Below, one piece after another: positions 11,701-20,536 of a stretch of 64,000 bases of DNA. Numbering within the stretch: position 1 is the first letter of the stretch; the number at the start of each line of letters is the position of its first letter. A model generated the notes under the pieces. That model was not told the DNA's origin. It did not search any database and saw only the letters and a program-made list of their open reading frames with translations. This DNA comes from Macrosoma leucophasiata. Taxonomy: Eukaryota; Arthropoda; Insecta; Lepidoptera; Hedylidae. Location: NCBI GenBank assembly GCA_036365455.1, contig JAWQUS010000023.1:1240001-1304000 (forward strand). The letters run 5' to 3'. Position numbers and translations under genes: made by a program.

Positions 11701-14700
11701 CTGGGTCTGTGCGTGATGGCGGCGGGCACGGTGTTCCTATCGGACCAGCCGCAGCCGCTTTGGGCTAGCGCTGTGTATGCGGCCATCGACCGCGCCTTGG
11801 TCGCCGTGGTCTTCAATGTCTTCTTGCTGGGCTGTGTTTTTAGATGCAAATGTAAGTAGAAAATTTTCGTATGTTAACTTAAGATTATTCTATGTTCCAG
11901 TCCTCAAAAAACGTATCTTCGTGCGTGCATGTATGATGTGTGCGTGTTTCTTAAGAATGTTATTAAGCATCACAACGCAACTCACAATTTTCTTTATTTA
12001 TTTAAAAACGTTTTAAGCACACACGAATGCAAATTCGTGTTGTGGTCTTTTTGTGGTTTCTACAACGAGCTATAAACGTTCTTTTTTGCTCAATGACCGA
12101 CCATTAATCGACTTTTAGATCGCTTAAAGCAGCTGTTCATATTCTTATTTATTTATTTATTTATTTAAGCTTTAATGCACAATGTAAGCACATAAGGCGG
12201 ACTTAATGCCGTAAGGCATTCTCTACCAGTCGACCTTAGGGTAGTGAGACAAGATGATGAGAGTGCAAATAAAAAAACCTTGGAGAGAAAGTATTTAAAA
12301 TAGAAAGATAACTACCTTAAATTAGATGTAATAATTATATTTATATAATATAAATAAAATACTATATTATCATGTAACAATAATAATAAATAATGTATAA
12401 TAAATTTTAATAAATCTGTGCATATATAAATATATATATAATAAATAAATATAAATATATAATACCATAACTAACAATAAAATTAAAACAAAACGCAAAT
12501 AAGTTTGAGACGATGAAGAGCCAACATTAAGAAAATGATTGCAGAAAGTAACGACATACTTTCCGCTTAAATGATAATTTGGAGGGAGATCTACGAATGT
12601 CAAGGGGCAGCGTGTTCCAGAGTTTAATTGCATTCAAAGCAAAAGAATTTGAAATAAAACCAGAGCGGTGAGACGGTATTTGAAGCATAAGATTTTCCGA
12701 TGAACGGAGGGAAAGGTTATGAGAGGCGCCCAGGAAATTAAATTTAGATTTGAGATAATTAGGGGAACAAGGGTCGTTAATAACAGAGAATAGTACACAG
12801 AGCGTCCGTAAGGACCTTCTCTGGCGGATTGGAAGCCATTTGAGCTTGGAACGGTAAAGGGAGATGTGGTCGAATTTACGTAGGCCAAATATGAAACGTA
12901 TACAGTTGTTAAGTAGACGATCCAATTTATTGAGATTTTCCTGGGTAATATCTGAGAAACAAACATCTGCATAATCAATAATGGGTATGACAAGAGATTG
13001 TACAAGGAGAATTTTCGTGCAGGATGGTAAGAAGTTCTTAAATCTATAAAGGGACCGCAATGAGGCAATAGCATTCTGACTGATTTTACTAACTTGTTTT
13101 TTCCATTTTAAGTTGGAATCGATGTAGAGCCCTAAATCCTTAACATGGTCGACAAATGGAATAACTGAATTGTCAAATAAAATTGGAGGCAAATGACCAG
13201 TGTCGAGAATGTTAGTAAAATAAGTACTTCCAATTATAATAGCTTGGCACTTAGCAGGGTTTACAGAAATTCCAAACCTTAGTGACCACTCATATACAGA
13301 TTGTAGGTCCCTATTGATTTTAGCAATGGCAAGATCTATATTGGAGACATCAGACTGGGTATATATCTGTAAGTCGTCAGCGTACAGATGGTAAGAGCAT
13401 TGGAGGCAGGAGGTTATAAGATCTATAAACAAAGAAAATAAAAGTGGAGAGAGAATTCCGCCTTGCGGTACACCAGCAACTAGATCGCACCAGTCAGATA
13501 ACTCCTGGCCAGCGCGAACAGCCTGCTGGCGACCGCGAAGATATGAAGAGAACCAGTCCTGAACCAGTGATGAGACTCCGATGTATTTAAGTAAGCTAAG
13601 AAGAATGTCATGGTCAACAGTGTTGAACGCGTTAGAAAAATCTATTAAGACCAAAACTGTTACTTGAGAGCGCTCCATATTTAACCTGACATCCTCCAGA
13701 ACTTTAAGCAGGGCTGTAGATGTGCTGTGCCCAGGTCGGAATCCAGATTGATATTGGGAGAGTAAATTATTATCAGAGATAAATTTAGAAAATTGAGAGT
13801 GAACAGCAACTTCTATAACCTTAGAGAGGAATGGGAGTATGGAAATGGGCCTGAAATGAGAAGGAAGACTTGGACTGGCTATTTTTGGACAAGGTAAAAT
13901 ATAAGCTTTACGCCAAGCAGACGGATAAGTTCCAGTCAGCAGCGAAAAGTTTATAACCTGAGTTAAGATGGGCAGAGCAGAATCCAGCAGCAAAAAAATC
14001 ATTTTCCTACTCACACCATCCACACCAATGGCATTAGACTTAATGGAGGTGAGTATTTTATGGACTATATCACTGGTGACAGGCGAAAAAGTAAATATAT
14101 TGTGGGACAAGATTGGCATGGAAATCAGATTATCGATAGTAGCAGACTTTGTAATAATATCAAGCGAGGGAGTAGAAGAGAAATGATCATTTAGGTTGTT
14201 TAAAGTACAATTTAAAGATTTAACATTGAAACGAGGCTTAGAAAAGCCAAGGGATTTGAGGAATTTCCATATATGAGCTGAGTAAGAATTCAGCACGTTT
14301 TCATGAATATATCGGCGTTTAGCAGCTCTTACCATCTGATTACAGCGATTTCTAAATAGCTTATAACGATTCCAATTTGCCTCACTTCGGTCCCTTCTGA
14401 AGATACTGAAAGCCCTATTACGACGACGCATAGCCATGCGTACACCCCTGGTGATCCAGGGAGCTGGAGGACGCTTCAGACGACAAGCTTTCAATGGCGC
14501 GTGCATATCAAATAAAGATAAAATAAGTTTATTAAAGTAGAACACTTTATCGTCGATAGTTGGCGCTGATTCAACAACTGACCAGTCAACCGAGTTAGCA
14601 TCAGATTTAAATTTGATAGCATCCAACTTTGCAAAATTTCGCATGTAAATAGTGGCAGGACGTGCTTTAGGCGGTTTGATATTATAAGAAGTAAATATCA

Positions 14701-17700
14701 AATCGTGTCTTGATAATCCCGGCACAGGAAATTGACCGTGGTGTAGACATAAGCTTTCACTAGATGTTAAGATAAGGTCAAGCCAAGAATCGTCACAGTC
14801 GATATTATGATGCGTAGCATTGAGTGAGAGAAGTGAGAGATTGGACGACTCCAGAATTGTCCTCAAGTTACGTGATCTCGAATTGTCCCTAAGCATATCC
14901 GTGTTGAAGTCACCCATGATTATCAGATGTTTGTATTCAGAGGATAGTGATTCTAAAAGAGGTTCAAGAGTACAAAAGTAATCGATAGTGGGCGGACAGT
15001 AGACTACTCCAAGAACAACACTGGCCCCATTGACCGTTGTTTCGATGAAGAGGAATTCAGGGTTCCCGTTGTAAAGGGACGGAGAAGACAGGATTATTTT
15101 ATAAGGGATGCTGCAGTGTAAGTAGATAGCGACACCCCCGGCTCGTTTACCCATACGATCATTACGAATTAAAATGAAATCTGGAAGACTAAAAGCGGTA
15201 GATAGGAGATCGGGTTTGAGCCAACTTTCGGATACAAGGATAACATGAGCCGGCACTCCTGAAAAAATATTTAATAGCTCTGTATGGTGTTGCGGTATAC
15301 TTTGTGCGTTAACATGGCAAATATGAAAGCATTTAGGGAATCGTGCAAAGTGTTCACTTAGGCAATGGTTAAGCGGTTGGCTATCGTCGAGAGAAGAAAA
15401 TGAGATGGAAGAGAGATCAGAGGCAGAGTAAAAACTTTCATCGTCGGACATTACCTGAAATATATATTATGTAATGTCGAGTAAAATATATAAAATAGAA
15501 TATAATAAAAAAAAATATATATAAAATATTGATATATATTGTGTTAATGTATAATAAAAAAAAATAAAAATGTGCAATTTAATAGGGTGTTTAGGTCATA
15601 CGCATACCTGCTGGCCGACAGTAACAACCATTGAGAACAGTACAGCAAACAGTACAACAAAATAAGACATAATTTTGAACAATACATTATAAATAAATAT
15701 TTATACACCAGCGAACCACAGTGCGAGTGCGTGAATCGGAACATACAAAGCATAGATACAAAGAACAGTAAGATGACAGATGACATTATGTGATATTGAC
15801 AACTTGACATTTTGACATAACCTAGAAAATGAATGATGTGAAGTAAACAAACTAACAAAAGTCAACAAATACCTGTAAAATAAATAAAAATGAGCAAGAG
15901 GGTAAAATATAATTTAGTCTACCTTTAAACAATATACCCAACGCACTGCAAGTGTAAGCTTATGAAACGAAGAATAGACAATAAGTATAGTTGTACGTAA
16001 ATAGTTTACTCAAATACCACAATCACTTGATCTTCTTATCTCTCTTCGACCGGGAGGTGGAGGGTGCGACGAAATCCGACTTCGAGTTCGGTTGCGAGTT
16101 AGCCTTTGTAGCGATGGGCCCAGGTGCAGATGATTCGCCCACTGATTTACCATGCTTAAGAGACAGCGACATGAGCTCGTCGTGGTCGAAAATACGTCGT
16201 CGCTTACCATCAGGAAGCTTAACATTGATATTACCTTCCATGGTCCAGACGTTAGAGACTCCAAAGATCTTACGGGCTGAAGAGAATAAAACTTGCCGGT
16301 GTCGTGTTAAGAACTCTGAGAGAACAAACGAAGACCCCTTCAACTTTGTTTTTTGTTTCCATATAGTGGACCTGTACACCTGAGATGAAGGACGAATAAG
16401 AATGGGCCTTGTGCGGCCCACACTCGCACTACCTAACCGGTGACATACCAAAAGTGAGCTGCGGTCCAGGTCATTCAGATTTAGCTTCTTGTGCAGTATG
16501 GTAATAACGTTGTCGGTGACATCCTCGTCTGGGTTCTCAGGACCCCACCCAAAAGAAGAAATTTGCGCCGGTGCCTCATATCAATGACATCAATACTGTG
16601 GCTAAGTTCGGCAAGTTGTTTCTGAAGGGAGCTGAAGACTGTCCAGACATGCTCCTTGAAGTTATTGAAATCTTTATTCAGTGAGGAGAGGTCAGAGCCT
16701 GGGGTTGCAGCTTTGAGGTGGGTCTCAAACTCGGCCATTCGTTGGTTAAGAGATGCCATGGCAGATTTCTGGACTTCTACGATGTCAGAGTATGTGGCCA
16801 TTCTGGCACTGGATCAGTGACTGGTGATGTGTTATAGTGGTAATAGTGCAAACAGAGAACTTGTTTGGGTCGTCAGCAGGTATGAATAACTATTTTCCCT
16901 TGCGCATACAAAAAAGCTTTATTTCATTTATTACATTAGCTATAGAATTTTAATAGAGCTATGAGTGATATTTTTTTAAATAAAAACTGGTTAATTATTA
17001 ATAAAATATTCTTCAAAAAGTCACAATCAGCTTAAGTACCTCTTGTCGAAATCTCCTAAATTTTGGTTGGAAGTTTCGATCACGTTCATTTGATAATGAC
17101 AAAATACTCTAGCATTTCAGATACAAGCCCATCTAGAGCTAGAACTCTAGACGGGCTTGTATCTGAAATGCTAGAGTATTTTGTCATATCCATGTTTGAC
17201 CCGTTTGAAAAGGTCACAGCATCCACTTGTCAGCCAAAGACGCGTCAGATATTCTGAGAGAATGTTAAATGTACCCATACGAAATTCGCACCCAAGAGTC
17301 TGAGGATTTAGAAGTAAGATGCGTTGGTGTCGGCTTTTTGTAAATTTTGAACAGCTCCCTAAGGGCGCAAACCTATAAAGAAAGCTTAGATTTGGTAGAA
17401 ATACTCTACAGGATGCTAGGTATCCTTCATATATTTATCTGAAACGCTCGAGTAAATTCAAAATTCCCCTCTTGGGCTACTATTAGTGTAGTCAGTCAAC
17501 TTAACAATGGTGGTCAAAAGTGTGGGGCGATTTCAGATGAAATGATGATAACTGCCTCAGTAGCCCAGTCCTAGCAGACCACTACTACTACACTGGAGGT
17601 CCTGGGTTCGATCCACGGGTCGAGGGCTGTCAGAGATAACGGTTTAAAAATCCTTTATCTCTGGCTCTATTGGGATAGCCAGGCCCAGTACCTGGCCCGT

Positions 17701-20272
17701 GCCCGGGGATGGCAACAGGCTCGCCACCTGTTACATGGGCGAATCGTGGGTGTTTGTATGTATGTTTGAATGCATGCATTTACCTCTGCCTACCCCTTCG
17801 GGTCTAACAGGCGTGAAGTTATGTTTAAGTTACGATAATATTAGTTTACCTTTAGTTTACCAGTGTGGTCCTATTTTTCCAGCACTAATAACGGGTATAG
17901 TGTTCTGGCGAGGTTTCCAACGGCTCGCCCACCTGTCCTACAGCGTCCACGTCGTGCACTTCACCATAATGCGGTACGCTGCCGCCAGCAGAACCCAGCT
18001 TGGGCATGTCTCTCCGTACTATATGGTAAGTTACATATTTTCAGGTTACTACAAGTCAATTTTTTTATTGAAGTGACAATTCTACCGCCAACCGGTTCAT
18101 GATAAGTTTGCCGCTATTTCCGCTCATGCAGTCTGTAAGGGCCGACGCTCACTGCCAGCACGGCACGGCGCAAAGGTTTTTATTACTAATCAAGTTATTT
18201 TGAATCTTATTTCAACAAGTTTAGGATTCGCGTTACTTTATTTCGATACTACGGTGCCGCGAGATGACGTGACGTGGCAGTTAAACTCAAATATTGAAAT
18301 AAAACTATTTTTACGGATTTATCTCGCGTATATTAAACTAAAATGATTTTTAAAATCAACCCGACGTTTCGGTCGCTTTTCAGCTTCCGTGGTCCCGGGC
18401 AGACTGAGGTGACATTTGTCTGACAGAAGTTTGAAAAAATTGTATGTAGCTACCTCCATAGATTTCGTAAACGCCTTGCGTAGCGTTCAGGATTAACACA
18501 ATAATTACTTATGGTATCTTGAGGTCTTGGAGACTGCTGCGGCTGGGATTTAATCTTGCTAAGTATGGGATCCCATGATGTTGATAATCGCCATCCATCT
18601 TCTCTATTGAAATTTGGGTGTTTTTTTAATTTCAATAGCCTCGCGTACCATTCGTGGAATGGGTTTGTGTTCTCTAGCGAGTATTTGAATTTTATCAAAC
18701 CGGATGTAATGGTTCGGCTTATCCGCTATGTGTTCACAGACTGCAGACCTCCCTGTTCTTCGGTTTTTGACATCAGGAATGTGCTCTTTAACGCGGGTGG
18801 ATACAGCTCTCTTCGTTTGACCAATATATGAGAGTCCACAAACAAACCTAAGAACATATCATAAACTCAAATACCAATATGACGTTAGTGAATATCATCG
18901 ACCACATAACACAGCTATGTTAAATATGAACGCGAGATGGACAGCAACCTCTGATAAAACTACTACACCCCATTGCGTTCACCAACCCGCTTGGCATATG
19001 GCGTGCTGATGGCATATCATTTGACCTAAAGCTGTTTTCTGTTATTTGTAATTTTTTTTGTTCACTTTTTGTCATTTTTAAGGTTCCGTAGTAAACAAGG
19101 AACCCGTATAGTTTCGCCATGTAAAAAAATTAAATTAAAATTCATTTATTTGCATTAATTATGTACGTCTGGCTGTCTGTCTGTCAGTCTGTCCGTCCGC
19201 GGTTTAGCGCTAAAATTATAAAAGTATACACCTTAATCACGCCGACAAAGTGGTAGAATAAAAACGTGTTATTTTTTATTTAGGGTACTTCCCCTACGTG
19301 TAACAATTAAATTTTTTTTTTTCTTTCGTTTTCCTTAATTTACTGTCAAATCTGTTTCTGTTAAATATACTGTTTCCAAAATTTTAAAGGTGTGCAAACA
19401 TCATTTTTCGATATAGTTAGCTGTTCGTGACTTATTAAACTTTAAAGTTCCAATTTTCTTTAAAGTCAAGTATCCCTCCCCCTACCAACTAAACGGTTGT
19501 TGTTAGAAATTCAATCGTTACGACAATAGTAGCTATATATAACCAAATGAAAAGGAAAACTATCACACTTAAGTTGGCTTTACTAGTTTGTGGGTAATAG
19601 TCGACCTTCCAAATGTATTTTATTCGAAAAATTCAAACAACTCCATAGAGAATATATATTTTTTTTTCATTACATCTCTTACTCTGTAACTCCGGAACCC
19701 TACACTGCGCGTGGCCCGACAGGCACTTGACCGTTTTTTTTTTAATACGTAAAGAAAACGTCACTTCACGCCTGTAATCCCCGAAGGGGTAGGCAGAGGT
19801 AAATGCATGCATTCAAACATACATGCAAACACCCACGATTCGCCGGTTACGTTTTGGCCCATGTAACAGGTGGCGAGCCTGTTGACATCTCTGGGCACAT
19901 TGCCAAACTTCAAGGTACTGGGAAATTTCCAGAAAATGGAAAAATCCCAATAGAACCAGAGATAATGGACTTTACACCATCCCGGGAATTGAACCCAGGA
20001 CCTCAGCGTAGTAGTAGTGGCCTGCTACCACTAGGCTACCGAGGTAGTTACATATTTTTTTAATCATTCTGCAGATGTCTATGGTGTTCACTTCGTCGAT
20101 CCTGGCTCACGTGATATCGGTGCCACTGGTGCTGATGGTGGAAATGCCGGTGATGCACATATGGAAGGCGGTGGTGGACGGCAGACGGTCCGACTCGCGG
20201 GTCGTCCCGGACAAGTTTGACCAGATGAATCTACACAATCATGACAGCGAGAGAACAATGAAAATGAACTGA
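2744..20272 (+). CDS. nose resistant to fluoxetine protein 6-like acyltransferase, paralog 1 (5' partial, 11 exons)
   Basis: Exons: 2744-2896, 3926-4082, 5901-6018, 6765-6852, 7947-8113, 8941-9126, 9711-9890, 10871-11021, 11668-11851, 17883-18025, 20075-20272 (stop). They total 1725 nt, or 574 residues, with no internal stop. Residues 1-51 are the end of the NRF domain (VHRGVCVRRCGG, then CLNNSF). A hydrophobic segment near 72-93 follows, then the acyltransferase-3 core: CIDGIR at 138-143, a conserved His at 154, [33 protein letters not shown], the W..AVDMQ block at 290-297, and many further membrane spans. The family acts in membranes; NRF-6 of C. elegans is linked to lipid and drug uptake from the gut, but the substrate here is unknown. 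Exon lengths and phases match paralog 2. Oddities: a GC donor after exon 3, WHTAVDMQ where paralog 2 has WYLAVDMQ, and charged residues in the exon 8 span. The start codon, signal peptide and N-terminal NRF half are not visible. Family assignment is firm; function is inferred. Confidence 0.92.
3285..3447 (-). repeat. SINE B 3' fragment, gene 1 intron 1
   Basis: Contains GTGGCAAACAAGCATGCAGT and GATAACTGCAGCCTATAGAC, 5'-truncated. Confidence 0.7.
3560..3765. repeat. inverted repeat of 20 bp, gene 1 intron 1
   Basis: CCTCCAATAGATACCGCATT (3560-3579) recurs exactly inverted at 3746-3765. GATAAATATTA at about 3438 and 3829 may be an outer target duplication. A GC-rich unidentified insert lies within. 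Confidence 0.6.
3846..3900 (+). repeat. repeat G 3' end, gene 1 intron 1
   Basis: GACGTCGAAGTGTCCATTCT is followed by TATTGTTACATATTCTCTGG. Confidence 0.6.
4162..4208. repeat. perfect palindrome, 22-bp arms
   Basis: Arms 4162-4183 and 4187-4208 are exact inverse copies with a 3-nt loop. A second palindrome (arms 4215-4242 and 4568-4595) follows and was split by the hAT MITE. Confidence 0.9.
4244..4559. mobile_element. hAT-type MITE (composite) in gene 1 intron 2
   Basis: Ends CAGTGATTCCCAAAGTGG and GTTTGGGAACCTCTG are imperfect inverted termini. The 8-bp duplication GTCTAGAG is at 4236-4243 and 4560-4567, as for hAT elements. A second left terminus at about 4411 suggests two copies merged. 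No transposase. Confidence 0.85.
4596..5195 (-). pseudogene. Jockey-like LINE 3' end, interrupted by a hAT MITE
   Basis: Minus-strand relatives of the fragment at 36840-37260: AGACAAGCAGACGGGCCATC, the CCAACGCGCTGCCAG block and GTTCGAGCCTGTCAGTAAGT. A 184-bp hAT MITE (4932-5115) sits inside. It lies in gene 1 intron 2. Confidence 0.8.
4932..5115. mobile_element. hAT-type MITE inside a LINE fragment
   Basis: A 184-bp element, CAGTGATACCCATAGTGG to TTTGGGAACCATTG, with 8-bp duplication GTATAGAC at 4924-4931 and 5116-5123. Same family as 4244-4559. No coding capacity. Confidence 0.9.
5583..5790 (-). repeat. SINE B copy, gene 1 intron 2
   Basis: Contains AAGTGGCAAATAAGCAAGCA and TGATGACTGCAGCCTATAGA, ending before 5800. 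Confidence 0.7.
6019..6024 (+). other. non-canonical GC splice donor of gene 1 intron 3
   Basis: Exon 3 of gene 1 ends at 6018 and is followed by GCAAGT where a GT donor is expected. The equivalent donor in paralog 2 (53943) is GTAAGA. Frame, exon length (118 nt in both) and protein similarity fix the boundary. GC-AG introns are a known minor class, and the rest of the site matches the donor consensus. Confidence 0.85.
6036..6253. mobile_element. inverted-repeat MITE next to the GC donor of gene 1 intron 3
   Basis: A left arm of about 70 bp (AGCCTCTCTAGATCAATCCC) recurs inverted at 6184-6253 (GGGATTGATGCAGAGAGGCT). The middle holds a SINE C scrap (about 6140-6180). A half copy of the same repeat lies in the equivalent intron of gene 2 at about 54043-54130. 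Confidence 0.7.
6350..6420 (+). mobile_element. RTE-type 3' end with GAT microsatellite
   Basis: GGGGAGGCCTTTGTCCAGCA is followed by GTGGACGTCTTTGGGCTGAA and a GAT tail, the same 3' signature as the RTE fragment ending at 36369. It lies in gene 1 intron 3. Confidence 0.65.
6853..7254. other. gene 1 intron 4, left part, with a GC-rich patch
   Basis: Nothing coding. A CpG-rich patch (CTCCGCGGCGGGGCGGGGCG at about 7191) stands out from the AT-rich intron. Confidence 0.5.
7255..7680 (+). repeat. repeat L, copy 1 (gene 1 intron 4), unidentified
   Basis: Starts TTATTATGGCATTGCTATTA and encodes a short frame beginning MALLLSILPVSSRTIFRI before a stop. It then shares TACTTTACCAGAACATTTAC and ATATCAAACAAAATGC with copy 2 at 60399-60752. 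No terminal repeats or poly(A). Confidence 0.55.
8205..8292 (+). repeat. SINE B 3' scrap, gene 1 intron 5
   Basis: GTCTATAGGTTGAAGTCATC is followed by TGATTGCCACCTTCGTTACA. Confidence 0.6.
8382..8660 (-). repeat. repeat K with an RTE-like 3' end
   Basis: The minus strand carries the GGCTTTGTCTAGTAGTGGAC 3' signature. It is followed by a block (GGTAGTTTTATCGTGGGACG, ATTGGAATGGTTTGACCGCC) shared with 9960-10190 and partly with 21036-21180. Confidence 0.55.
8663..8905 (+). repeat. repeat G, complete copy before gene 1 exon 6
   Basis: Contains CGCGGACACTCCGCCAAAAT, GACATCAATCAGTGACGTGT, AATACCAAACGTCGCCCATA and the 3' end TATTACATATTCTCTGG. Type unknown: no terminal repeats, no coding capacity. 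Confidence 0.65.
9355..9520 (+). repeat. SINE B 3' half, gene 1 intron 6
   Basis: Contains AATGTATGGCCCCGTAATTA, GGTCTCAGAGGTGGCAACGC and GCTGCAGTCATCACTTAACA. Confidence 0.7.
9960..10190 (-). repeat. repeat K copy in gene 1 intron 7
   Basis: It shares GTAGTTTTATCGTGGAATGC, TTGGAATGGTTTGACTGCC and GTTGACTGACTGC with 8490-8605. It ends next to a 5S-like SINE. Confidence 0.55.
10218..10563 (+). repeat. 5S-like SINE A copy in gene 1 intron 7
   Basis: Starts GCGCGCATGGCCCCGCGGCT, keeps GGTTAAGC and GATGGGTGACCGCTAG, and ends GGGTAACCATTA. Confidence 0.8.
10605..10775 (-). repeat. old SINE C remnant, gene 1 intron 7
   Basis: Contains GTAGCGAGCCTATTGATATC and GTTTCGGGAATCAAACACAG, heavily diverged. 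It lies directly before the exon 7 relic. Confidence 0.55.
10785..10841 (+). pseudogene. duplicated exon 7 fragment in gene 1 intron 7
   Basis: The 51 nt from ATGCAG to AGGTTC match exon 7 (9727-9777) at 39 positions and encode MQLFVFGMTLTLILMRF against MQLHVFGMFLLLILMRF. It lies 29 nt upstream of exon 8 (10871), in the same frame, with no stop between, so the open frame runs straight into exon 8. A donor-like GTAACT sits at 10842. Most likely it is a relic of a duplicated exon, or of a third paralog. Use as an alternative exon is possible but unsupported. Confidence 0.7.
11255..11382 (+). mobile_element. RTE-type LINE 3' end in gene 1 intron 8
   Basis: The + frame reads VAGNRWMRAAQDR, then GEAFVQQWTSFG and a GATGATGAT tail, the C-terminal end of an RTE-type reverse transcriptase. 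Confidence 0.7.
12527..15451 (-). CDS. LINE ORF2: AP endonuclease and reverse transcriptase
   Basis: An intact 974-residue frame. The N-terminal AP-like endonuclease shows HVNAQ near 46-50, ESWL with catalytic Glu near 75, GDFNTDM at 180-186 and SRHD near 247-250. The reverse transcriptase shows SGFRPGHSTS near 569, LIDFSNAF with the first catalytic Asp near 604, GVPQGGILSPLLFSLFI near 660 and YADD at 690-693. The C-terminal part (CADVCFSDI, then WLPIRQRRSLR) is typical of insect LINEs. ORF2 supplies target nicking and target-primed reverse transcription. All visible motifs are intact, so this copy was probably active until recently. It is antisense to the host gene. Confidence 0.95.
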   Translation of the reverse strand: MSDDESFYSASDLSSISFSSLDDSQPLNHCLSEHFARFPKCFHICHVNAQSIPQHHTELLNIFSGVPAHVILVSESWLKPDLLSTAFSLPDFILIRNDRMGKRAGGVAIYLHCSIPYKIILSSPSLYNGNPEFLFIETTVNGASVVLGVVYCPPTIDYFCTLEPLLESLSSEYKHLIIMGDFNTDMLRDNSRSRNLRTILESSNLSLLSLNATHHNIDCDDSWLDLILTSSESLCLHHGQFPVPGLSRHDLIFTSYNIKPPKARPATIYMRNFAKLDAIKFKSDANSVDWSVVESAPTIDDKVFYFNKLILSLFDMHAPLKACRLKRPPAPWITRGVRMAMRRRNRAFSIFRRDRSEANWNRYKLFRNRCNQMVRAAKRRYIHENVLNSYSAHIWKFLKSLGFSKPRFNVKSLNCTLNNLNDHFSSTPSLDIITKSATIDNLISMPILSHNIFTFSPVTSDIVHKILTSIKSNAIGVDGVSRKMIFLLLDSALPILTQVINFSLLTGTYPSAWRKAYILPCPKIASPSLPSHFRPISILPFLSKVIEVAVHSQFSKFISDNNLLSQYQSGFRPGHSTSTALLKVLEDVRLNMERSQVTVLVLIDFSNAFNTVDHDILLSLLKYIGVSSLVQDWFSSYLRGRQQAVRAGQELSDWCDLVAGVPQGGILSPLLFSLFIDLITSCLQCSYHLYADDLQIYTQSDVSNIDLAIAKINRDLQSVYEWSLRFGISVNPAKCQAIIIGSTYFTNILDTGHLPPILFDNSVIPFVDHVKDLGLYIDSNLKWKKQVSKISQNAIASLRSLYRFKNFLPSCTKILLVQSLVIPIIDYADVCFSDITQENLNKLDRLLNNCIRFIFGLRKFDHISLYRSKLKWLPIRQRRSLRTLCVLFSVINDPCSPNYLKSKFNFLGASHNLSLRSSENLMLQIPSHRSGFISNSFALNAIKLWNTLPLDIRRSPSKLSFKRKVCRYFLQSFS
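15452..16022 (-). other. long AT-rich spacer between LINE ORF1 and ORF2
   Basis: This 571-nt stretch lies inside the LINE between the ORF1 stop and the ORF2 start. It holds only short unrelated frames. LINE ORFs are usually adjacent or overlapping, so this may be an internal insertion, a captured segment or a feature of this lineage. Confidence 0.5.
16023..16801 (-). pseudogene. LINE ORF1, broken by one frameshift
   Basis: Two overlapping minus-strand frames together form one ORF1. The upstream part (16801 to about 16550) starts MATYSDIVEVQ and has a heptad-rich, coiled-coil-like stretch. The downstream part (about 16550 to 16023) continues through CHRLG and a basic, Ser-rich C-terminus ending KKIK and stop. 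A single-base length change near 16545-16555 throws the first frame into an early stop. By position and coiled coil it should be the RNA-binding nucleocapsid-like ORF1 protein. No zinc knuckle is visible. Confidence 0.75.
17096..17187. repeat. perfect palindrome, 35-bp arms, gene 1 intron 9
   Basis: Arms 17096-17130 and 17153-17187 are exact inverse copies. The 22-nt loop itself holds TCTAGAG and CTCTAGA. Confidence 0.92.
17551..17825 (+). repeat. SINE C copy in gene 1 intron 9
   Basis: Starts ACTGCCTCAGTAGCCCAGTC, has B box GGGTTCGATCCACGG, and ends AACAGGCGTGAAGTTATG. It lies just before exon 10. Confidence 0.78.
18294..18850 (-). pseudogene. Penelope-like element fragment with GIY-YIG endonuclease, gene 1 intron 10
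   Basis: The minus strand from about 18840 encodes LSYIGQTKRAVSTRVKEHI and SAVCEHIADKPNHYIRFDKI, a GIY-YIG-type endonuclease C-terminus. After a frameshift the frame 18698-18450 continues with KKHPNFNREDGWRLS, WDPILSKIKSQ and RYARRLRNLWR. The 3' part (18294-18420) matches 63583-63710. This fits a truncated Penelope-like element. The frameshift marks it as dead. Confidence 0.75.
19216..19560 (+). repeat. repeat I, copy 1 (gene 1 intron 10)
   Basis: TATACACCTTAATCACGCCG and AAGTGGTAGAATAAAAACGT recur at 20646-20690. A GTCTGTCTGTCAGTCTGTCC stretch precedes it, as in many lepidopteran repeats. Confidence 0.6.
19758..20050 (-). repeat. SINE C copy in gene 1 intron 10
   Basis: Contains TTCACGCCTGTAATCCCCGA and CCCGGGAATTGAACCCAGGA. 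It ends 24 nt before exon 11. Confidence 0.78.
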
Positions 20273-20486
20273 GCTTCAACAAAGAATTGCGACAATCTGT
20301 AAACACAGGTTTATCCCATTCGCAGACACCAGAGCTCTTCACATAGACTTTGTTTTTACTTTTTAGCCGACTTCAAAAAAAAGAGGAGGTTCTCAATTCG
20401 TCCAGATCTGTTTTTTATGTATGTTCATACCGAATAATTTTGTACTGTTTATAATATTAAGAAAACCTTGTTTTATGTGAGGAGAA

Positions 20487-20492
20487 AATAAA
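20487..20492 (+). terminator. candidate polyadenylation signal of gene 1
   Basis: AATAAA lies 215 nt after the gene 1 stop codon and is the first canonical hexamer in the 3' flank. A run of repeats begins just downstream, consistent with the end of the transcript here. Confidence 0.5.
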
Positions 20493-20536
20493 GATTTATT
20501 ATTAAAAAAATGCATATCTATATTGAATTGTGCAAA

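Larger units (their letters stand above)
12150..16885 (-). mobile_element. near full-length non-LTR retrotransposon (Jockey/CR1 group) in gene 1 intron 9
   Basis: A minus-strand element whose 3' end, at the left, carries a TTTA-type microsatellite tail (about 12150-12172). It has a 3' UTR, an endonuclease-RT ORF2 (12527-15451), a 570-nt AT-rich spacer, a frameshifted ORF1 (16023-16801) and a short 5' UTR. It accounts for most of the 6 kb of intron 9, which is 1.1 kb in paralog 2, so it inserted after the duplication. The 5' boundary is approximate and I could not read a target-site duplication. The exact clade needs a phylogeny. Confidence 0.88.
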
